From Doryteuthis pealeii (Eukaryota > Mollusca > Cephalopoda > Myopsida > Loliginidae): a stretch of DNA of 64,000 bases. The position numbers and the translations under genes were made by a program. Below, in pieces: positions 47,284-58,498 of this stretch (position 1 is the first letter of the stretch; every line of letters starts with the position of its first letter). The stretch covers positions 62,432,401 through 62,496,400 of the forward strand of contig CM042145.1 in NCBI GenBank assembly GCA_023376005.1, written 5' to 3'. The notes beneath the pieces were generated by a model. That model did not search any database, was not told the origin of the DNA, and was given only the letters and a program-made list of their open reading frames with translations.

Positions 47284-47369
47284 CAACACTATCTACCTAA
47301 GTTTCACCTGAATGGCTCTTCAGAATTATCCTGAAGGGCCATTCAGGTGAAACCTAGGTAGATAGTGTC
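47205..47369. repeat. AT microsatellite and 38-bp-stem hairpin
   Basis: (TATG)n then (TA)n to 47280. Then 47286-47323 pairs almost perfectly with 47332-47369 ('acactatctacctaagtttc' and inverse). The 3' half reads CCTGAAGGGCC...GGTGAAAC, reminiscent of a decayed hammerhead core. Confidence 0.85.
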
Positions 47370-47627
47370 TGACTCATATAGGTCCTTATAATCATGCTCT
47401 ACTTAATGTATTGAGCACTTGTTACATATAAAACTTAGAAAACTCCCCCAGTGTTTTTTTTCTTTTGGCCAATACATACAATACTGATGATTGCTTTCAG
47501 AAAGTATGGATGTGCCGGTCTTTTCTTTTAAAAAAAAAAAATTCCCCAGATGTCAGTTTGAAAAAATTATTTTATTTTGAAAAACTGAATTACCTGGGTT
47601 TTTTCCACACCGGTAGAGTTTAGAATT

Positions 47628-47673
<46 letters not shown>

Positions 47674-48454
47674 CCACAAAGTCTGTTTGCACACACCTTT
47701 ATGGACACCCTCTCTATATGAATAATTTATAAGATCATTTTAACATACAGCTTCAAATTGATAAAATTTAGACCAGACCAACGATTACTAGAAAAAACAA
47801 ATACTAAAATGAGATTTTTCTAGTTCTGGTATTTTTTGTATTAATATCAATCTTTTGGTCAAAGTTCTTTCATTATAAAGCTACAAAGTCTTTTTGCAAT
47901 GTATTAAAAATCTCATTTCACTACGGAGTAATAAGAAATTCCATTGATATGGTATTACAAAACATATTCACTTTCAGTGGCTTTGTCTTATCATAATAGA
48001 ATTTCTGATTATTCTCTAATAAGTAGTAAAATCTGTAGAGGGTGAAAGAAGCTCACATAATTTCTAAAGTATGTCTACTCATTGTGGCAGGGGCCATGTA
48101 AATTTGGTAGAGCCATCTGATCTGGAACTTAAGTTTTTGCTAGGGTCACTCAAGGCAGACAGGTCTGGTACCCAGTGGTATTAAGGTCACAACCTGGCTA
48201 TAGGGGCTTGGGCAAAAATTCAAATGATGTCTCCATCATCGTCAAGAATCTACAGCTTTTGGCATACTTGTCACTGCATCTGTGAAAAATTTGTGTCAAA
48301 GAAGGGCATCTCTTTACCCTGTCTGGGATATGCAGGCAGGGTTTAGGGACCTCTTGTGAATTTTTTATTCCTTTGTTACTCCTTCCCTGAATTCACCACA
48401 GGAGAATTCATTGGATGGAGCTGGCTCAACTGACACATTGTGAATGCCATCACA
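47370..48454. other. Intron DNA, no gene seen
   Basis: Contains (AT)n at 47636-47671. The stretch 48060-48450 has higher GC and looks like old repeat sequence, but I cannot assign it. Confidence 0.5.
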
Positions 48455-48688
48455 GAAACAGGTCTATTGTTGGTATCAACTGAACAGCAAGGGAGTCTAT
48501 CCTCTTTTCACCAGTGCTAGACCAGGGAGATTGTTTTTTGCTGAAGTTGAGCACCACACCTACCTTCAGCTCCCAGATAGTTTATCACATGGGTCAGATT
48601 ACTCATGCTGAGTTGGCGAGGACCAGTATCGAAGTCAGAACCTTGTGATACCTAGGCAGATGCTCTACCAACTGAGCTAAACAAGTAG
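48455..48688 (-). repeat. SINE family 1 copy
   Basis: On the minus strand: 'tagctcagttggtagagc' (A box), 'ggttctgacttcgatact' (B box), 'gccaactcagcatgagta', tail 'ctggtctagcactggtga'. Confidence 0.82.
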
Positions 48689-48759
48689 ATTAGAAATTTT
48701 GATTTGAAGTCTTTAATTATTTTTACTACATGTAAATTTATTGAGACCTTATAAAAATT

Positions 48760-49350
48760 AACCCTGTAGGCTGGGGCTTTAGAATACACCGACTGCACCT
48801 CTGCAGAGTGGTAAGACAACCCCCACTCACCCATGGGGCCACCTGTTGGCTGTGGGGGGTGAGTTGTGATGCTTAAGGATGGAATCCGAATGGCTGAATA
48901 GTCCATGACATACAACACTCAATTTGGGCCCTTACTTAGGATAGATGGGCAGTCAAAGGGGCCCCATCTGATCAATCAGCTGGTCACGTCAAGCCCTAGC
49001 ACCTATATGATTGTCCTAACCCTATTGCCCTTATAGCAAGTCCAAACCCTTTTTATCTAGAAGGTGGTGACTGAGGATCTTAGCATCCTGGGTATGATAT
49101 TAAACTGCATCTAGTGGTCAAGTTCCAATTCTGGGGCTCTAGGGAGTGTGGATTACTCCTTCATCACCATTACTCTCAGAGTGGTATTACCTGTTAGGGT
49201 CCCATCTCTGGGTTAAATAGAAAAAAAAATGAGTTTCAAAATTGTTTAAAAAAAATTGAGTTTGAATAAAAAAAAAGATTTGAATACCCATCAAGAAAAA
49301 AAAAAAAGTTTTCAGCATAAAATAACCCAACAAGTGTTGACATGCCGTAA
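48760..49350 (-). repeat. Rep-A copy, longest form
   Basis: From 'ccctgtaggctggggcttta' through 'gggccacctgttggctgtgg', 'tgatcaatcagctggtcacg', 'cctatatgattgtcctaacc' and 'tcattaccattact'-type words to the head hairpin ('aacccaacaagtgttgacat'). A poly-A-rich part at 49220-49310 varies among copies. Confidence 0.82.
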
Positions 49351-49756
49351 AATCCAACCAACATGTAAATTATTGAGTTCTTATAAAAAACTGTTGTCTG
49401 AGTTAAGAGATTTCAGATATTAAAATTATTGGTTGAAAATTTCTGTACAATTCAATCTAATGGACTATCCACACCATTTTCTTCTATTTTTCTATAAGCA
49501 GTGATATCTTAGATTACAGTAATACTTTTGTTACCACTCTAGATACATTCCTAAAAGAAATGTAATGCTAAATAAAACATTGTATATAGAGGTCATTATA
49601 ACATTGAACAGTGATATGAGTTTGATAGGCTATTTTTAACAGTGATATGAACAGAAATGAAAGGTGATACCAAAAATGACACATTGGCATATTTTTTAAG
49701 GTCTTATTAATGTCAGAACCCAGAAGTGGCATTTTGAGACCATCACATTAACCACT

Positions 49757-49760
49757 TATA

Positions 49761-49791
<31 letters not shown>

Positions 49792-49805
49792 ATACACACA
49801 CACAA
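49757..49805. repeat. AT/AC microsatellite
   Basis: (TA)n with one interruption and a short (CA)n tail. The preceding 49351-49756 shows no feature. Confidence 0.85.
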
Positions 49806-49814
49806 ACCCCTCCA

Positions 49815-50082
49815 CACGAGCAGGATGTGACAATTCTTAAGCAGTGTTTAACAGGTTTGAATTCAGAGTTTTACTTCTAGACCAGTTGACTAACCAAGCA
49901 TAAAGAGCCCAATCTACTCTACTATTTACCCATAGCTAGAGGGAGAATAGTTGGATGTCTACATTTCCCAAGGGTATTAGTAGTATGTTAAATGCAAACA
50001 TCATCATCCAGGATTTGAATTTGGATCACTGAGTCCATTTCCTATAATGATAACCATTACACAATGAGTGCCTCCACTTTGT
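49815..50082 (-). repeat. SINE family 2 copy
   Basis: 'gcaggatgtgacaattctta', 'actatttacccatagctaga', 'cccaagggtattagtagtat' and the head 'gataaccattacacaatgag' with 'gcctcc'. Confidence 0.82.
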
Positions 50083-50239
50083 TCTCTTAGAAAAAAAATC
50101 CCCTTTTGCTTAACTTTATTTACTTCTTGATTCATTTTTATTTAATGTATTAGATACAGACCATCATCAGTTATAAACAAATTAGAATATTGAAAATTAC
50201 TCATTTTAATTTGAAGTTCTAAATAAGCTTGAAATTTAA

Positions 50240-50730
50240 CTCAAGCCGTAGTGCCTATATGATTGTCCCAACCCTCTTTATGATATATGTTCTAGAAGCC
50301 CTAGTGCCTATATGATTGTCCCAACCCTCTTTATGATATATGTTCTAGAAGCCCTAGTGCCTATATGATTGTCCAACCCTCTTATATATATGTTCTAGAA
50401 GCCTAGTGCCTATATGATTGTCCCAACCCTCTTTATATATATGTTCTAGAAGACGGTGGCTGAGGGTATTATTGTCCTGGGTATGATGTTAAACTCTATC
50501 TGATGAAGTTATAATTCTGGAGCTCTGGGGAATGTGGAGTACCCCTTCATCACCATTACTCTTGGGTCCACTCTGACCTGGAGTGGTAGTACTTGTTAAG
50601 GTCTCATCTATGGGTTAAATAGAAAAAATAATTGAGTTTAAAAATATCTTGAATACCCATCAAGAATGAATAAAACCAAACGTTTTCAGCATAAAATAAC
50701 CCAACAAGGATTGACATGCCATAAAATCCA
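50240..50730 (-). repeat. Rep-A copy with internal 53-bp tandem array
   Basis: The first part (50244-50452) is four tandem copies of a unit containing 'ctagtgcctatatgattgtc', 'ccaaccctcttta' and 'atatgttctagaag'. The body then continues once to the head hairpin ('ataacccaacaaggattgac'). Confidence 0.85.
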
Positions 50731-51044
50731 ACCAACCAAACTGAAATTTAGGTCACCTATTTTAAGCTTACAACTATGTCAAAGATTTATTTTAATAACA
50801 TTTTAGCTAAATAACTTGAGAAATAGTAATGTGTATAAGATTGAAACTTTATGTAAATATTTTATCTATACAAAACATTTGGATCTGGCCATTCTTTTTA
50901 GAGAGATGATTGGGTTTTATTTTGTAACTAGCATAATGCCCACAAAATATGATGGGATTAGTTATACTTGGACCAAGACTTCTGACTCAGATCAGAGTAT
51001 CTGTGTATTCTGAAAGTTAGTGTATGTGCATATATATGAATGAA

Positions 51045-51220
51045 TGAATGAAAAAAAGGATACCTTGGTTCAGATATAAATATATTTTGGCATTTCTTTG
51101 CCTCCTCAGTCAGATTTTTACTAATTTGAAAACCCGACATTCAGTGTTATTGGTGTGATCTTCTCAAAAAGGCAAAGAAATACCAAAATGAATTTATATC
51201 TGAACCAAGGTATCCATTTA
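51045..51220. repeat. Inverted repeat, ~50-bp arms
   Basis: The arm 51055-51103 ('ataccttggttcagatataa', 'ttggcatttctttgcc') pairs with 51172-51216. Related single arms recur at 52630-52695. Confidence 0.75.
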
Positions 51221-51518
51221 TTTGTTTATTTATAATACTCTGTATATGTAAAAATATATACACAAATCTTTATATGTATTTTTGAGTTCTAAATTTTGGT
51301 TGAATCCTATCAAGGAAACACTTGATATCCTCCACCCACACGCACATGCACACATACACACACACACACACACTGTCAATTTGTGCATGAGCAAGACCAT
51401 TTCCTGTTCTTTCTTTTTGGGATTTTTTCTCACTTTTCTTTTTCTTTCTCTTTTTTTTACTTGTAAGTACTCGACAGGGTGCAAGCACGAAGATGACTCT
51501 TCATATATATATATTTAA

Positions 51519-51558
<40 letters not shown>

Positions 51559-51604
51559 AAAATTTGAAAAAACAAATGTTCCGAAAATGGGATGAATTTA
51601 ATAA

Positions 51605-51648
51605 TCGATGTTTAAAACATTTCGGTTACATTGAACCTTCATCAGGAT
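51605..51648 (-). ncRNA. Hammerhead ribozyme candidate
   Basis: On the minus strand: ATC, C, TGATGA (giving CTGATGA), GGTT-loop-AACC as stem II, GAA, then ATGTT-TTA-AACAT as stem III, C as the base before the predicted cut, then GAT pairing with ATC to start stem I. All conserved core bases are present. Stem I is only three pairs before an internal loop, so activity depends on outer pairing or tertiary contacts. Confidence 0.65.
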
Positions 51649-51900
51649 GTCTCTTGGGGTGAAGAAAATGATGGATGTTTTTATGTGACAGGAGATGAAA
51701 ATCTTTTTAGTTATGTAACTGTATTTGATCAGCGTTTTATTTTTGAAAGGCAAGTCGCGATCTACTCACGCGAAGGTGTCATGATGCGTGACGCCACTCG
51801 AACAAATGCAAAAGACGAGAAAATATAGTTACATAACTAAAAAGATTTTCATCTCCTGTCACATATAAAAACATCCATCATTTTCTTCACCCCAAGAGAC

Positions 51901-51945
51901 ATCCTGATGAAGGTTCAATGTAACCGAAATGTTTTAAACATCGAT
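51901..51945 (+). ncRNA. Hammerhead ribozyme candidate, inverted partner
   Basis: The same motif on the opposite strand: ATC-CTGATGA-A-GGTT-loop-AACC-GAA-ATGTT-TTA-AACAT-C|GAT, with the predicted cut after C at 51942. The pair is identical in the core, as expected of two arms of one inverted repeat. Confidence 0.65.
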
Positions 51946-52174
51946 TATTAAATTCATCCTATTTTCGGAACATTTGTTTTTTCAAATTTTCTTTATATTG
52001 TCGGATTTAATTTCCATATTTACTCCCATATATATATATATATATGAAGAGTCATCTTTGTGCTTGCACCCCGTCGAGTACTTTATAAGTAAAAAAAGAG
52101 AAAAAATCCCAAAAAGAAAGAACAGGAAATGGTCTTACTCTTGCTCATGCACAAGTTGACAGCCAACATGTCTG

Positions 52175-52178
52175 TGTG

Positions 52179-52217
<39 letters not shown>

Positions 52218-52465
52218 GTGTGTGTGTGTGTGTGTATAATGTAGGCTTGTTAAAAAAGAAATCCATCTGATGATAAAATGACAATAAGAGTGAAGGTCAG
52301 TGCCTACAGGTGCAGTCACTGCAGCTGTGTCTCTCACTCTTATGTAATCCTTTACAGCGACAACAGATGCTGCTGTACTGACGCAGACTGAAGACTTTTC
52401 AGGCATAGATGCAGTGTCTCATGAGACAAACAGATATGCCAACAATATAGAGACACACGCATTGC

Positions 52466-52501
<36 letters not shown>

Positions 52502-52719
52502 TGTGCCCTTGAGGTGGCGTATTTAACAAACACGGAAGGAGGAATTTTAAAAAAGTGAAAAAACAAAAATCGGTGAAATGGGAAGATCATACCTTTAAGA
52601 CCGAATGTGAGGTTTTTGAATTAGTAAAAATCAGAATGAGGAAGCAAAGAAATGCCAAAATAAATTCATATCAATACCAAAGTAGCCATTTATTCATTTT
52701 CACACACATACATATACAT

Positions 52720-52777
<58 letters not shown>

Positions 52778-52820
52778 TAAGAAATTTGAAAAAACGAGTG
52801 TTCCGAGAATAGGATGAATT
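52175..52820. repeat. AT microsatellites and repeat fragments
   Basis: (AT)n at 52181-52215, 52469-52499 and 52727-52770. Between them lies unclassified sequence, with an arm fragment at 52630-52695 matching 51172-51216. Confidence 0.7.
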
Positions 52821-52825
52821 TATTT

Positions 52826-52869
52826 ATCGATGTTTAAACATTTCGGTTTCTTTAAACCTTCATCAGGAT
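52826..52869 (-). ncRNA. Hammerhead ribozyme candidate, third copy
   Basis: On the minus strand: ATC-CTGATGA-A-GGTTT-AAAG-AAACC-GAA-ATGT-TTAA-ACAT-C|GAT. Stem II has five pairs with a four-base loop, better than in the 51.6 kb copies. It differs from them in both loops while keeping the core and compensatory stem pairing. Flanking 'gaatttatttatcgatg' and 'ttccgagaataggatgaat' match the 51.6 kb arms. Confidence 0.65.
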
Positions 52870-53484
52870 GTATCTTATTATTTGGGCATAATATTTGGTG
52901 CTGTTATTTTTATTGTCATATATAATATTTTTTTTTTTTTTTTTTTTTTTATAACGCTTTAAATGTGGATGAAATATTTACCTATAAACCATTTTCTTAC
53001 ACATCATATACACACACAAAAAAAAGACACTATTTGTTAGAATAGTCTGTTGAAACGTTTTTATTGCCTTACTATTAGATATACTGTTTTAGAGAACAAA
53101 TAAATCATATTAGGAAAACCTAGGTATGTCCAATATTCAGAGTTAAAGGGAGATAAGTGCCATTTCAAAATCTGTTGTCTGCTGTTAATGAAGAAGAATC
53201 TTTAGTAATAATTTTTAGCTATATAAAATTGAGGAAAATATATTGCACAAAATTGTGCATTTTTAATCATGTAAATAGAGAAAATAAATTTGTTATTCAT
53301 GACAAAAATATTGTTTACAACATCCTACCTTCCAAATGTTTAAAATTCACTATTAAATTTTTAAGTCATTAAAAATAGGCCAATTGAATTTGAGAACATG
53401 AGATGATGACAATTTCATCATCTGATTTGACAATATCAATCCAATTATTATATTTGTGATTCTTCATTATTATTTTTTGTGCAG

Positions 53485-53643
53485 GTGATTGACATTGGTG
53501 AAAATGTTATTGTACCAGATGACTTTACTGAGAAAGAGCTGCAAACGGGGATGTGGTGGCGCCACCTGGTGGCTGGTGGTGCTGCTGGAGCTGTGTCCCG
53601 AACATGCACTGCCCCCCTTGACCGCTTGAAAGTTCTTCAGCAG
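53485..53643 (+). CDS. SLC25A24-like: SCaMC mitochondrial carrier, first carrier-domain exon
   Basis: The 159-nt exon (53 codons, phase 0 at both ends) lies between TTTTTTGTGCAG and GTAAGC. It reads [18 protein letters not shown], the linker between regulatory and carrier domains, then [17 protein letters not shown], the start of transmembrane helix 1, then [13 protein letters not shown]44, D46 and K49 form the PxDxxK signature of mitochondrial carriers, at the expected place after helix 1. It continues 45853-45964 across a 7,520-bp intron. The next exon should begin with V-H or similar but is not found before 64000, so the following intron exceeds 10 kb or the exon is unrecognised. Confidence 0.95.
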
Positions 53644-54225
53644 GTAAGCATTATTTATCACTTTTCTCTGTGTAATTCTCACTCCTGTAGAAATGCCATA
53701 TAAGGTGATCAGTATTCAGTTGTGTTGCAAATTGAATCTGCTATGAGAATCCAGAGTTGGTAGGTGGTTTATATTATAAGTTGGGCTATTCCACTGTGTA
53801 ACTTGGCCAAGTTTATTACCAAGATTCTGATTGGCTGCTTGTTTTTATGTGGTTACTTTGATCCATATACACCCAACACATGACTGTGTTCTTGTAGTTA
53901 GTACAGGGCCTGTATTCAGTTACAGTCTCCCCCTTTTTTGTCTGATAACTAGACACTAGTTACAGCTTTCCTGTGAAGGTGAATATGTGTTGATTCTACA
54001 GCTCCACTGTATGCAAATATGCATCTTTATTTAGTTTTATACATAGAATTACTTTGAAATTTAATTTCTACTTTTGCATTGGATCAAGATTATTTTCAAA
54101 CATTTTCCTGCCTTCCCTGTTTATACTATTTCTCTGAATTTTCGAGATGAGGCTTGATGATTTGTATTATTTGTATCATTCAGATAATTGTACTCATCTT
54201 TATTGTTATCTACACAACGTTTAAA
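53644..54225. other. Intron DNA, no feature seen
   Basis: Mostly unique-looking AT-rich sequence without repeats that I can match elsewhere in the window. Confidence 0.5.
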
Positions 54226-54227
54226 AA

Positions 54228-54560
54228 AGTGCCTGGTCATAGAAATTTAATGGTCGACCTCTTCCTTCTTCATCTGTGAGGTTTATATTGCCCGATTTGA
54301 ACTTCCTGAACCATCTTTCAACTTGGCTTTTGCTCATTGTCCCTTCACCAAAAAGTTAATTGCGATTGCGAAATGACTGTGCTGCATTCTAACCTTTCTC
54401 AAAGTCTCTACATAATATGACAAATGTGGATATGATTTTCCATTGGCATTCCGAAAAGAGAGGATTATTTTTAATGAAGCAAATTAAACAAACTACCAAT
54501 TGGTATTGTTTTTGTTGAATAAAATTTGAAAAAAAAAAAGTGGCAATAGTTATGCCCTAA
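54228..54560 (-). pseudogene. Mariner transposase N-terminal fragment and 5' end
   Basis: On the minus strand GEGTMSKSQVERWFRKFKSG followed by DEEGRGRP is the helix-turn-helix domain of mariner transposases. Upstream on that strand, 54525-54560 reads GGGCATAACTATTGCCACTT, like a mariner terminal repeat. The frame is broken before the HTH and no catalytic part follows. Sequence type differs from the 38.2 and 46.2 kb copies. Confidence 0.8.
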
Positions 54561-54629
54561 CCCAATATAAAATGTATATAGATTCATTACAAAAACACAA
54601 AAATCCTGTCACAATTCCCTCTTGTTGGT

Positions 54630-54915
54630 GGGGCTTAGAATATGTTGATTGTATCCCCTGCCGAGAGGTAAGACCCCTGAAGCTCCAGTTCTGGAGATCT
54701 GGGCAGTGCACCTCATGTGCAAAAACAATCTCCCTGGTTGATTGTATCTCATGCCAAGAGGTAAGACCCCCCTCAAAAAAGAATATCTTATGTATGACAC
54801 TAAACTGCATCTGATGCTGAGGATACCGTTCTGGAGATCTGGGGGGAGTGTGGAGTTCTCTTTCATTGCCATTACTCCCAGGTCGACTGACCTGGTCTGT
54901 TAGGGTCCCATCTAT
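54630..54915 (-). repeat. Rep-A copy, rearranged and truncated
   Basis: 'ggggcttagaatatgttgat', 'ctgccgagaggtaagacccc' (this part occurs twice, 54655 and 54750), then 'ctggagatctgg', 'ctcccaggtcgactgacctg' and 'gttagggtcccatctatggg'. The head hairpin is missing. Confidence 0.7.
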
Positions 54916-55835
54916 GGGTCAAATAGATCTGTTTAAAAAGTATTTATATTCAATAGGATAGTGTGCAAAAACAATACATAAGAAACAAATACACACAAAA
55001 TGTTAATGAATTTTATTTCATAGGAATACTTGAGGCCATATAACTGTAAATTATTTGTATTAAAAATAGATACTTCCATATAAATATTAATAAATAGAAA
55101 TAATTAAAACCATATAATTATTAGTATTAGATCCTTTCCTCTTGAAAGTTCATTGCAGAAAACAATGACATCAGTTGTTGACCCTCTAGTGGTTAGTTAG
55201 TCCAATTCTGGACTTGCAGATGCGGTCACACACATTAGAAGGAAATTTCCATCTGCAGTATTAGATAGAAGTACTTGAAACTACACAACTTTGAAAATTA
55301 TTTGTATTAGATAGGAATACTTGATATCCTATAACTGTGCAAAAAACTCTCAAGAAAATACTACTCTAAAAATATAAATGTACAATGAATGTGAATCCCT
55401 AACCTCTAGGCTTAAAATAACCTTAGATGAGTTGACATGCTGTTAAAATTACTCTTCCTAAAATTATTCACTTGGTATATATCTAAGAATTTGCTTTGTC
55501 CCTGAGATTATTTCAATTATTTGAAAAACATTTAGTAGATGATCAATAAGATATATTGCTTATTGCAAATGGTTAAAAAAAAAAAAGAATATTCTAAATA
55601 TTTGAACCTGAAATGTTTGAAAAACAAAACTTATACATAAGTGAATCTATTTTTTTTCTTCTTTAGATGCAGTTTTCTCTTTTATGGTTTTAAGATTGAA
55701 ATCTTGTTTATAATTTGAATATCTAATGTTGCCAAATATCTGAAAATTATCAACTCCAGAATAGTTCTCTATTTAAGAGTTATAGAAGGTTATCTATTTT
55801 TCTGAAAAATGACAAATTGTATGTTTATAGCATTG
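54916..55835. other. Intron DNA, no gene seen
   Basis: AT-rich. 'aggaatacttga' words recur near 55022, 55268 and 55307, suggesting a weak local duplication. Confidence 0.5.
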
Positions 55836-55837
55836 TT

Positions 55838-56092
55838 TTTAGCTCAGTTGGTAGAGCATCCAACTTGGAACCATAAGTTTCTGGCTTTGATGCCAGCCTT
55901 CGTCAAGTCAACGCAGGAGTAGCATAGCTTGGATCTGTGTGGTATAGTGGGGGGCGGAGCTGATAGTAGGTTTATCGCTTTACCTCAGACGCAAAAACAA
56001 TCTCCCTGGTCTAGTGCTATTGAAAGGGGGATATATTCTCTTGTTGTCCATCTGATATTGACAATAGGCCACTCCACCTACTTTACTTATAT
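55838..56092 (+). repeat. SINE family 1 copy
   Basis: 'ttagctcagttggtagagc' (A box), 'ggctttgatgccagcc' in place of the B box, 'gagtagcatagcttggatct' and tail 'attgacaataggccactcc'. The B box is mutated. Confidence 0.8.
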
Positions 56093-56821
56093 ATTGTAGA
56101 ATTATCCCTCCTCCTACTTGCAAGTTATGTTAAAGTCTCTTTTATGTCTGTTAGGGGGTTAATGAAAATTTATTGAATTTAAAGTATACAATGGTTTCTG
56201 TCAATATTGCAGCTCTTCTGTTTTTTCTTTTTATTATTTAATCAATCCTATTGATATAAATACTTTATATTCCAAGAATTGTTTGAACTATTTAACTCAT
56301 TTCTTATGTTGCTTTCCATTCAACATTGATTAGTTTATTACAATGTTTATTCAATTCTATGTATTGTCTATTCAAAAGTCTTTATTAATATACAGTTCTA
56401 CCTTGACTTATGAGTTTAATTCATTCAACTTGTAACTCAATTTTCTCTTATATCAAATCAAGTTTCATTATTGAAATAAACTGAAATGTCATTATTCCAT
56501 TCCAGTGCCTCCAAAAACTCTCTAATTTTTTTGTTGCATTTTTTTTTTAAATAAGAAAAATAGTATTGTATAAAAACATAATAAAATAAAATGTAATGAA
56601 TTATCTGCTGTAATATGTTTTAATGTTTATTTTTTTTTATAAATGATATTTTTCTTTGATGGAATAAATCTGGAAACTTTTTTCTTTAGTGAACTTATTA
56701 ACATAAGTATTTCTGAAACTTGCTTTATCTCAGATTTTAGCTCTCAACACAAAGCAAAAAATCAACCAAGTGACAACTAATAACTCGGAAAACTCATAAG
56801 TTGGGGGGCTCATAAGTCTAC

Positions 56822-56826
<5 letters not shown>
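56093..56826. other. Intron DNA, no gene seen
   Basis: AT-rich. A stretch around 56400-56480 and 56740-56820 contains 'cttgacttatgagtt' and 'actcataagttg' in opposite orientations, possibly the ends of an old inverted-repeat element. Confidence 0.5.
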
Positions 56827-56865
<39 letters not shown>

Positions 56866-57120
56866 TAAGTAAATTTGTCGGGGCGGCCTAAAGTCGGTAT
56901 CAGCCAGTCAGCGAGGGAGTATATCCCCTTTCCAATAACGCTAGACCAAGGAGATTGTTTTTTTTAGCAACTGAGGTGGAGCGCCACACCTACCATCAGC
57001 TCCTTACTTTACCGCACAGATCCCTGTGCTACTCATACACTGAGTTGGCGAGGACTGGTATCGAACTAGGAACCTTGTGGTTTCTAGCCGAACGCTCTAC
57101 CGACTGAGCTAACCCGGCCC

Positions 57121-57148
<28 letters not shown>
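56827..57148 (-). repeat. SINE family 1 copy between AT tracts
   Basis: The SINE (56863-57119) is nearly intact on the minus strand: GGGCCGGGTTAGCTCAGTCG, 'agttcgataccagtcct', 'gccaactcagtgtatgagta' and tail 'taggccgccccgacaaattt'. (AT)n lies immediately on both sides (56827-56862, 57120-57148), as if it inserted within one AT tract. Confidence 0.87.
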
Positions 57149-57151
<3 letters not shown>

Positions 57152-58007
57152 ACAATGGTTAGAGACTATTGAAAGGGAACTACGCATAGCAATCTAAAAA
57201 TTAAAATATATTGCTGTTATTTTGGTTGATACTGAAGACCTTTTTCTGACTTTTATATAAAAGTAAGAATTCATGAGACAAGTTTTTTTTATACTTTATT
57301 TGGTTGTTCTTAGCTATAAATTGGCATTTTGCGTTATGAATTTTCATTATTAATACTTTTAATAGCTCTCTTTCTCATACAAACTGCTATTTTAACTATA
57401 GGTTTTCATATTTAGGAGCAGACTGGATAAAATGAAGATAAAAACATGATTTTTCTGTAAAAGAATAAAAGAAATGTTTCTTGAATAATATCTTTTTACT
57501 ATTCCCTATATTAGATATTTCTATATTATAGAGATAAAACAATTACATTATACAATCCAAAATTCTAGAAGATTATTTAATTCTTAAAGGTTTTTTTTTT
57601 CTAGAGGTAAAACTATACCTTATATATTTTGTTATTAAAAGAAAAAGACAATGAAAGTTAAAACAATATTCAGAGGTGACAAGACTTCCAGGACACTTTT
57701 TTATTATTTTTTATATTGATGTCTAATATTTTTTCTAGACTTATGATGCCAAAAATTTTTTTAATAGGTTTGCATATCTGAACATTTCAGTTTGTGTATA
57801 AGACTTCATTTTTATTTATTAATTTTAATTTTGGCAAATGTACAAGTGACTTGACAGATTTATGTGTAGATTTATTTGTTTGGCTTTTCCAGTTGATCTG
57901 CTCTATCAATGGGTTTTTTTTTTAGTTGAACCTTTTGAGAGGATTTTGTGATGGATTTTTCATTTCTAACATGTACATAAAACTGACAAGTGAAAAGAAT
58001 TTCATTA
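57149..58007. other. Intron DNA, no gene seen
   Basis: AT-rich sequence without recognisable repeats. Confidence 0.5.
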
Positions 58008-58015
58008 TTAACTAT

Positions 58016-58498
58016 GGTAATTTATGAGGAAGTGCGTCCCGGTCTCCTGCCTCAAGAGTTGCTGCTCGGTGACTATCAAAATAACAACCCAGCTCAGTCT
58101 ATTCAAAACTATCCATCTATCTATCTCAATTTGTTCATATGTATCTATATTACTTTAAATACTAAGATTTTTTTTTTATTCATGTTTGTTTAATGTCTTG
58201 TTTTTAGTTTAAATAAACAAGAATTACGGAAAAAAAGAAGCGACCCCCCCCCAATACATTTACTTGTCGAAAATATCTATCTCCATTTGTTCATATCTAT
58301 CTATGTTATTTTGTTTGTTTATTATCTATCTATCTCAGTCTATTCAAAACTATATATCCATCTTCATATCTAAACAAGAATTACGACAAATTACGATAAA
58401 TAAACAAGAATTACGATGAGCTGGGGTTGTTATTTTGTTAGTCACCGGGTAGCAGTTTTTGAGGCAGGGGACCGGGACGCACTTCTTCATAAATTACC
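58016..58498. mobile_element. 483-bp MITE with exact 8-bp TSD
   Basis: TTAACTAT flanks both ends (58008-58015 and 58499-58506). GGTAATTTATGA..GAAGTGCGTC opens ~80-bp inverted arms (inner ends 'aacaacccagctca' and 'tgagctggggttgtt'). The interior holds two diverged 'atctatctatctca..ttcaaaacta' segments and 'aaataaacaagaattacg' three times. An 8-bp duplication suggests hAT origin. No coding. Confidence 0.85.

Larger units (their letters stand above)
51375..52165. mobile_element. Nested inverted repeat of Penelope-like type with two hammerheads
   Basis: The outer arms (51375-51505 and 52035-52165, 'gcatgagcaagaccatttcc' and inverse) enclose AT microsatellites. Inner arms of ~165 bp (51556-51725 and 51826-51992) enclose a ~100-bp GC-richer loop. 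Each inner arm holds one hammerhead motif in opposite orientation. Inverted terminal repeats with hammerheads fit Penelope-like element termini. The frame at 51631-51828 runs across arm and loop and is not a supported gene. No reverse transcriptase is present. Confidence 0.65.

Noticed and set aside
50816..51013. 65-codon frame upstream of the 51 kb inverted repeats
   Set aside because: No splice sites or family similarity recognised; AT-rich chance frame.
51631..51828. 65-codon frame in the hammerhead repeat
   Set aside because: Runs through an inverted arm and loop; no motif and no support as a gene.
54572..54872. Overlapping 76-87 codon frames on both strands
   Set aside because: All lie in a rearranged Rep-A copy; no protein family signal.
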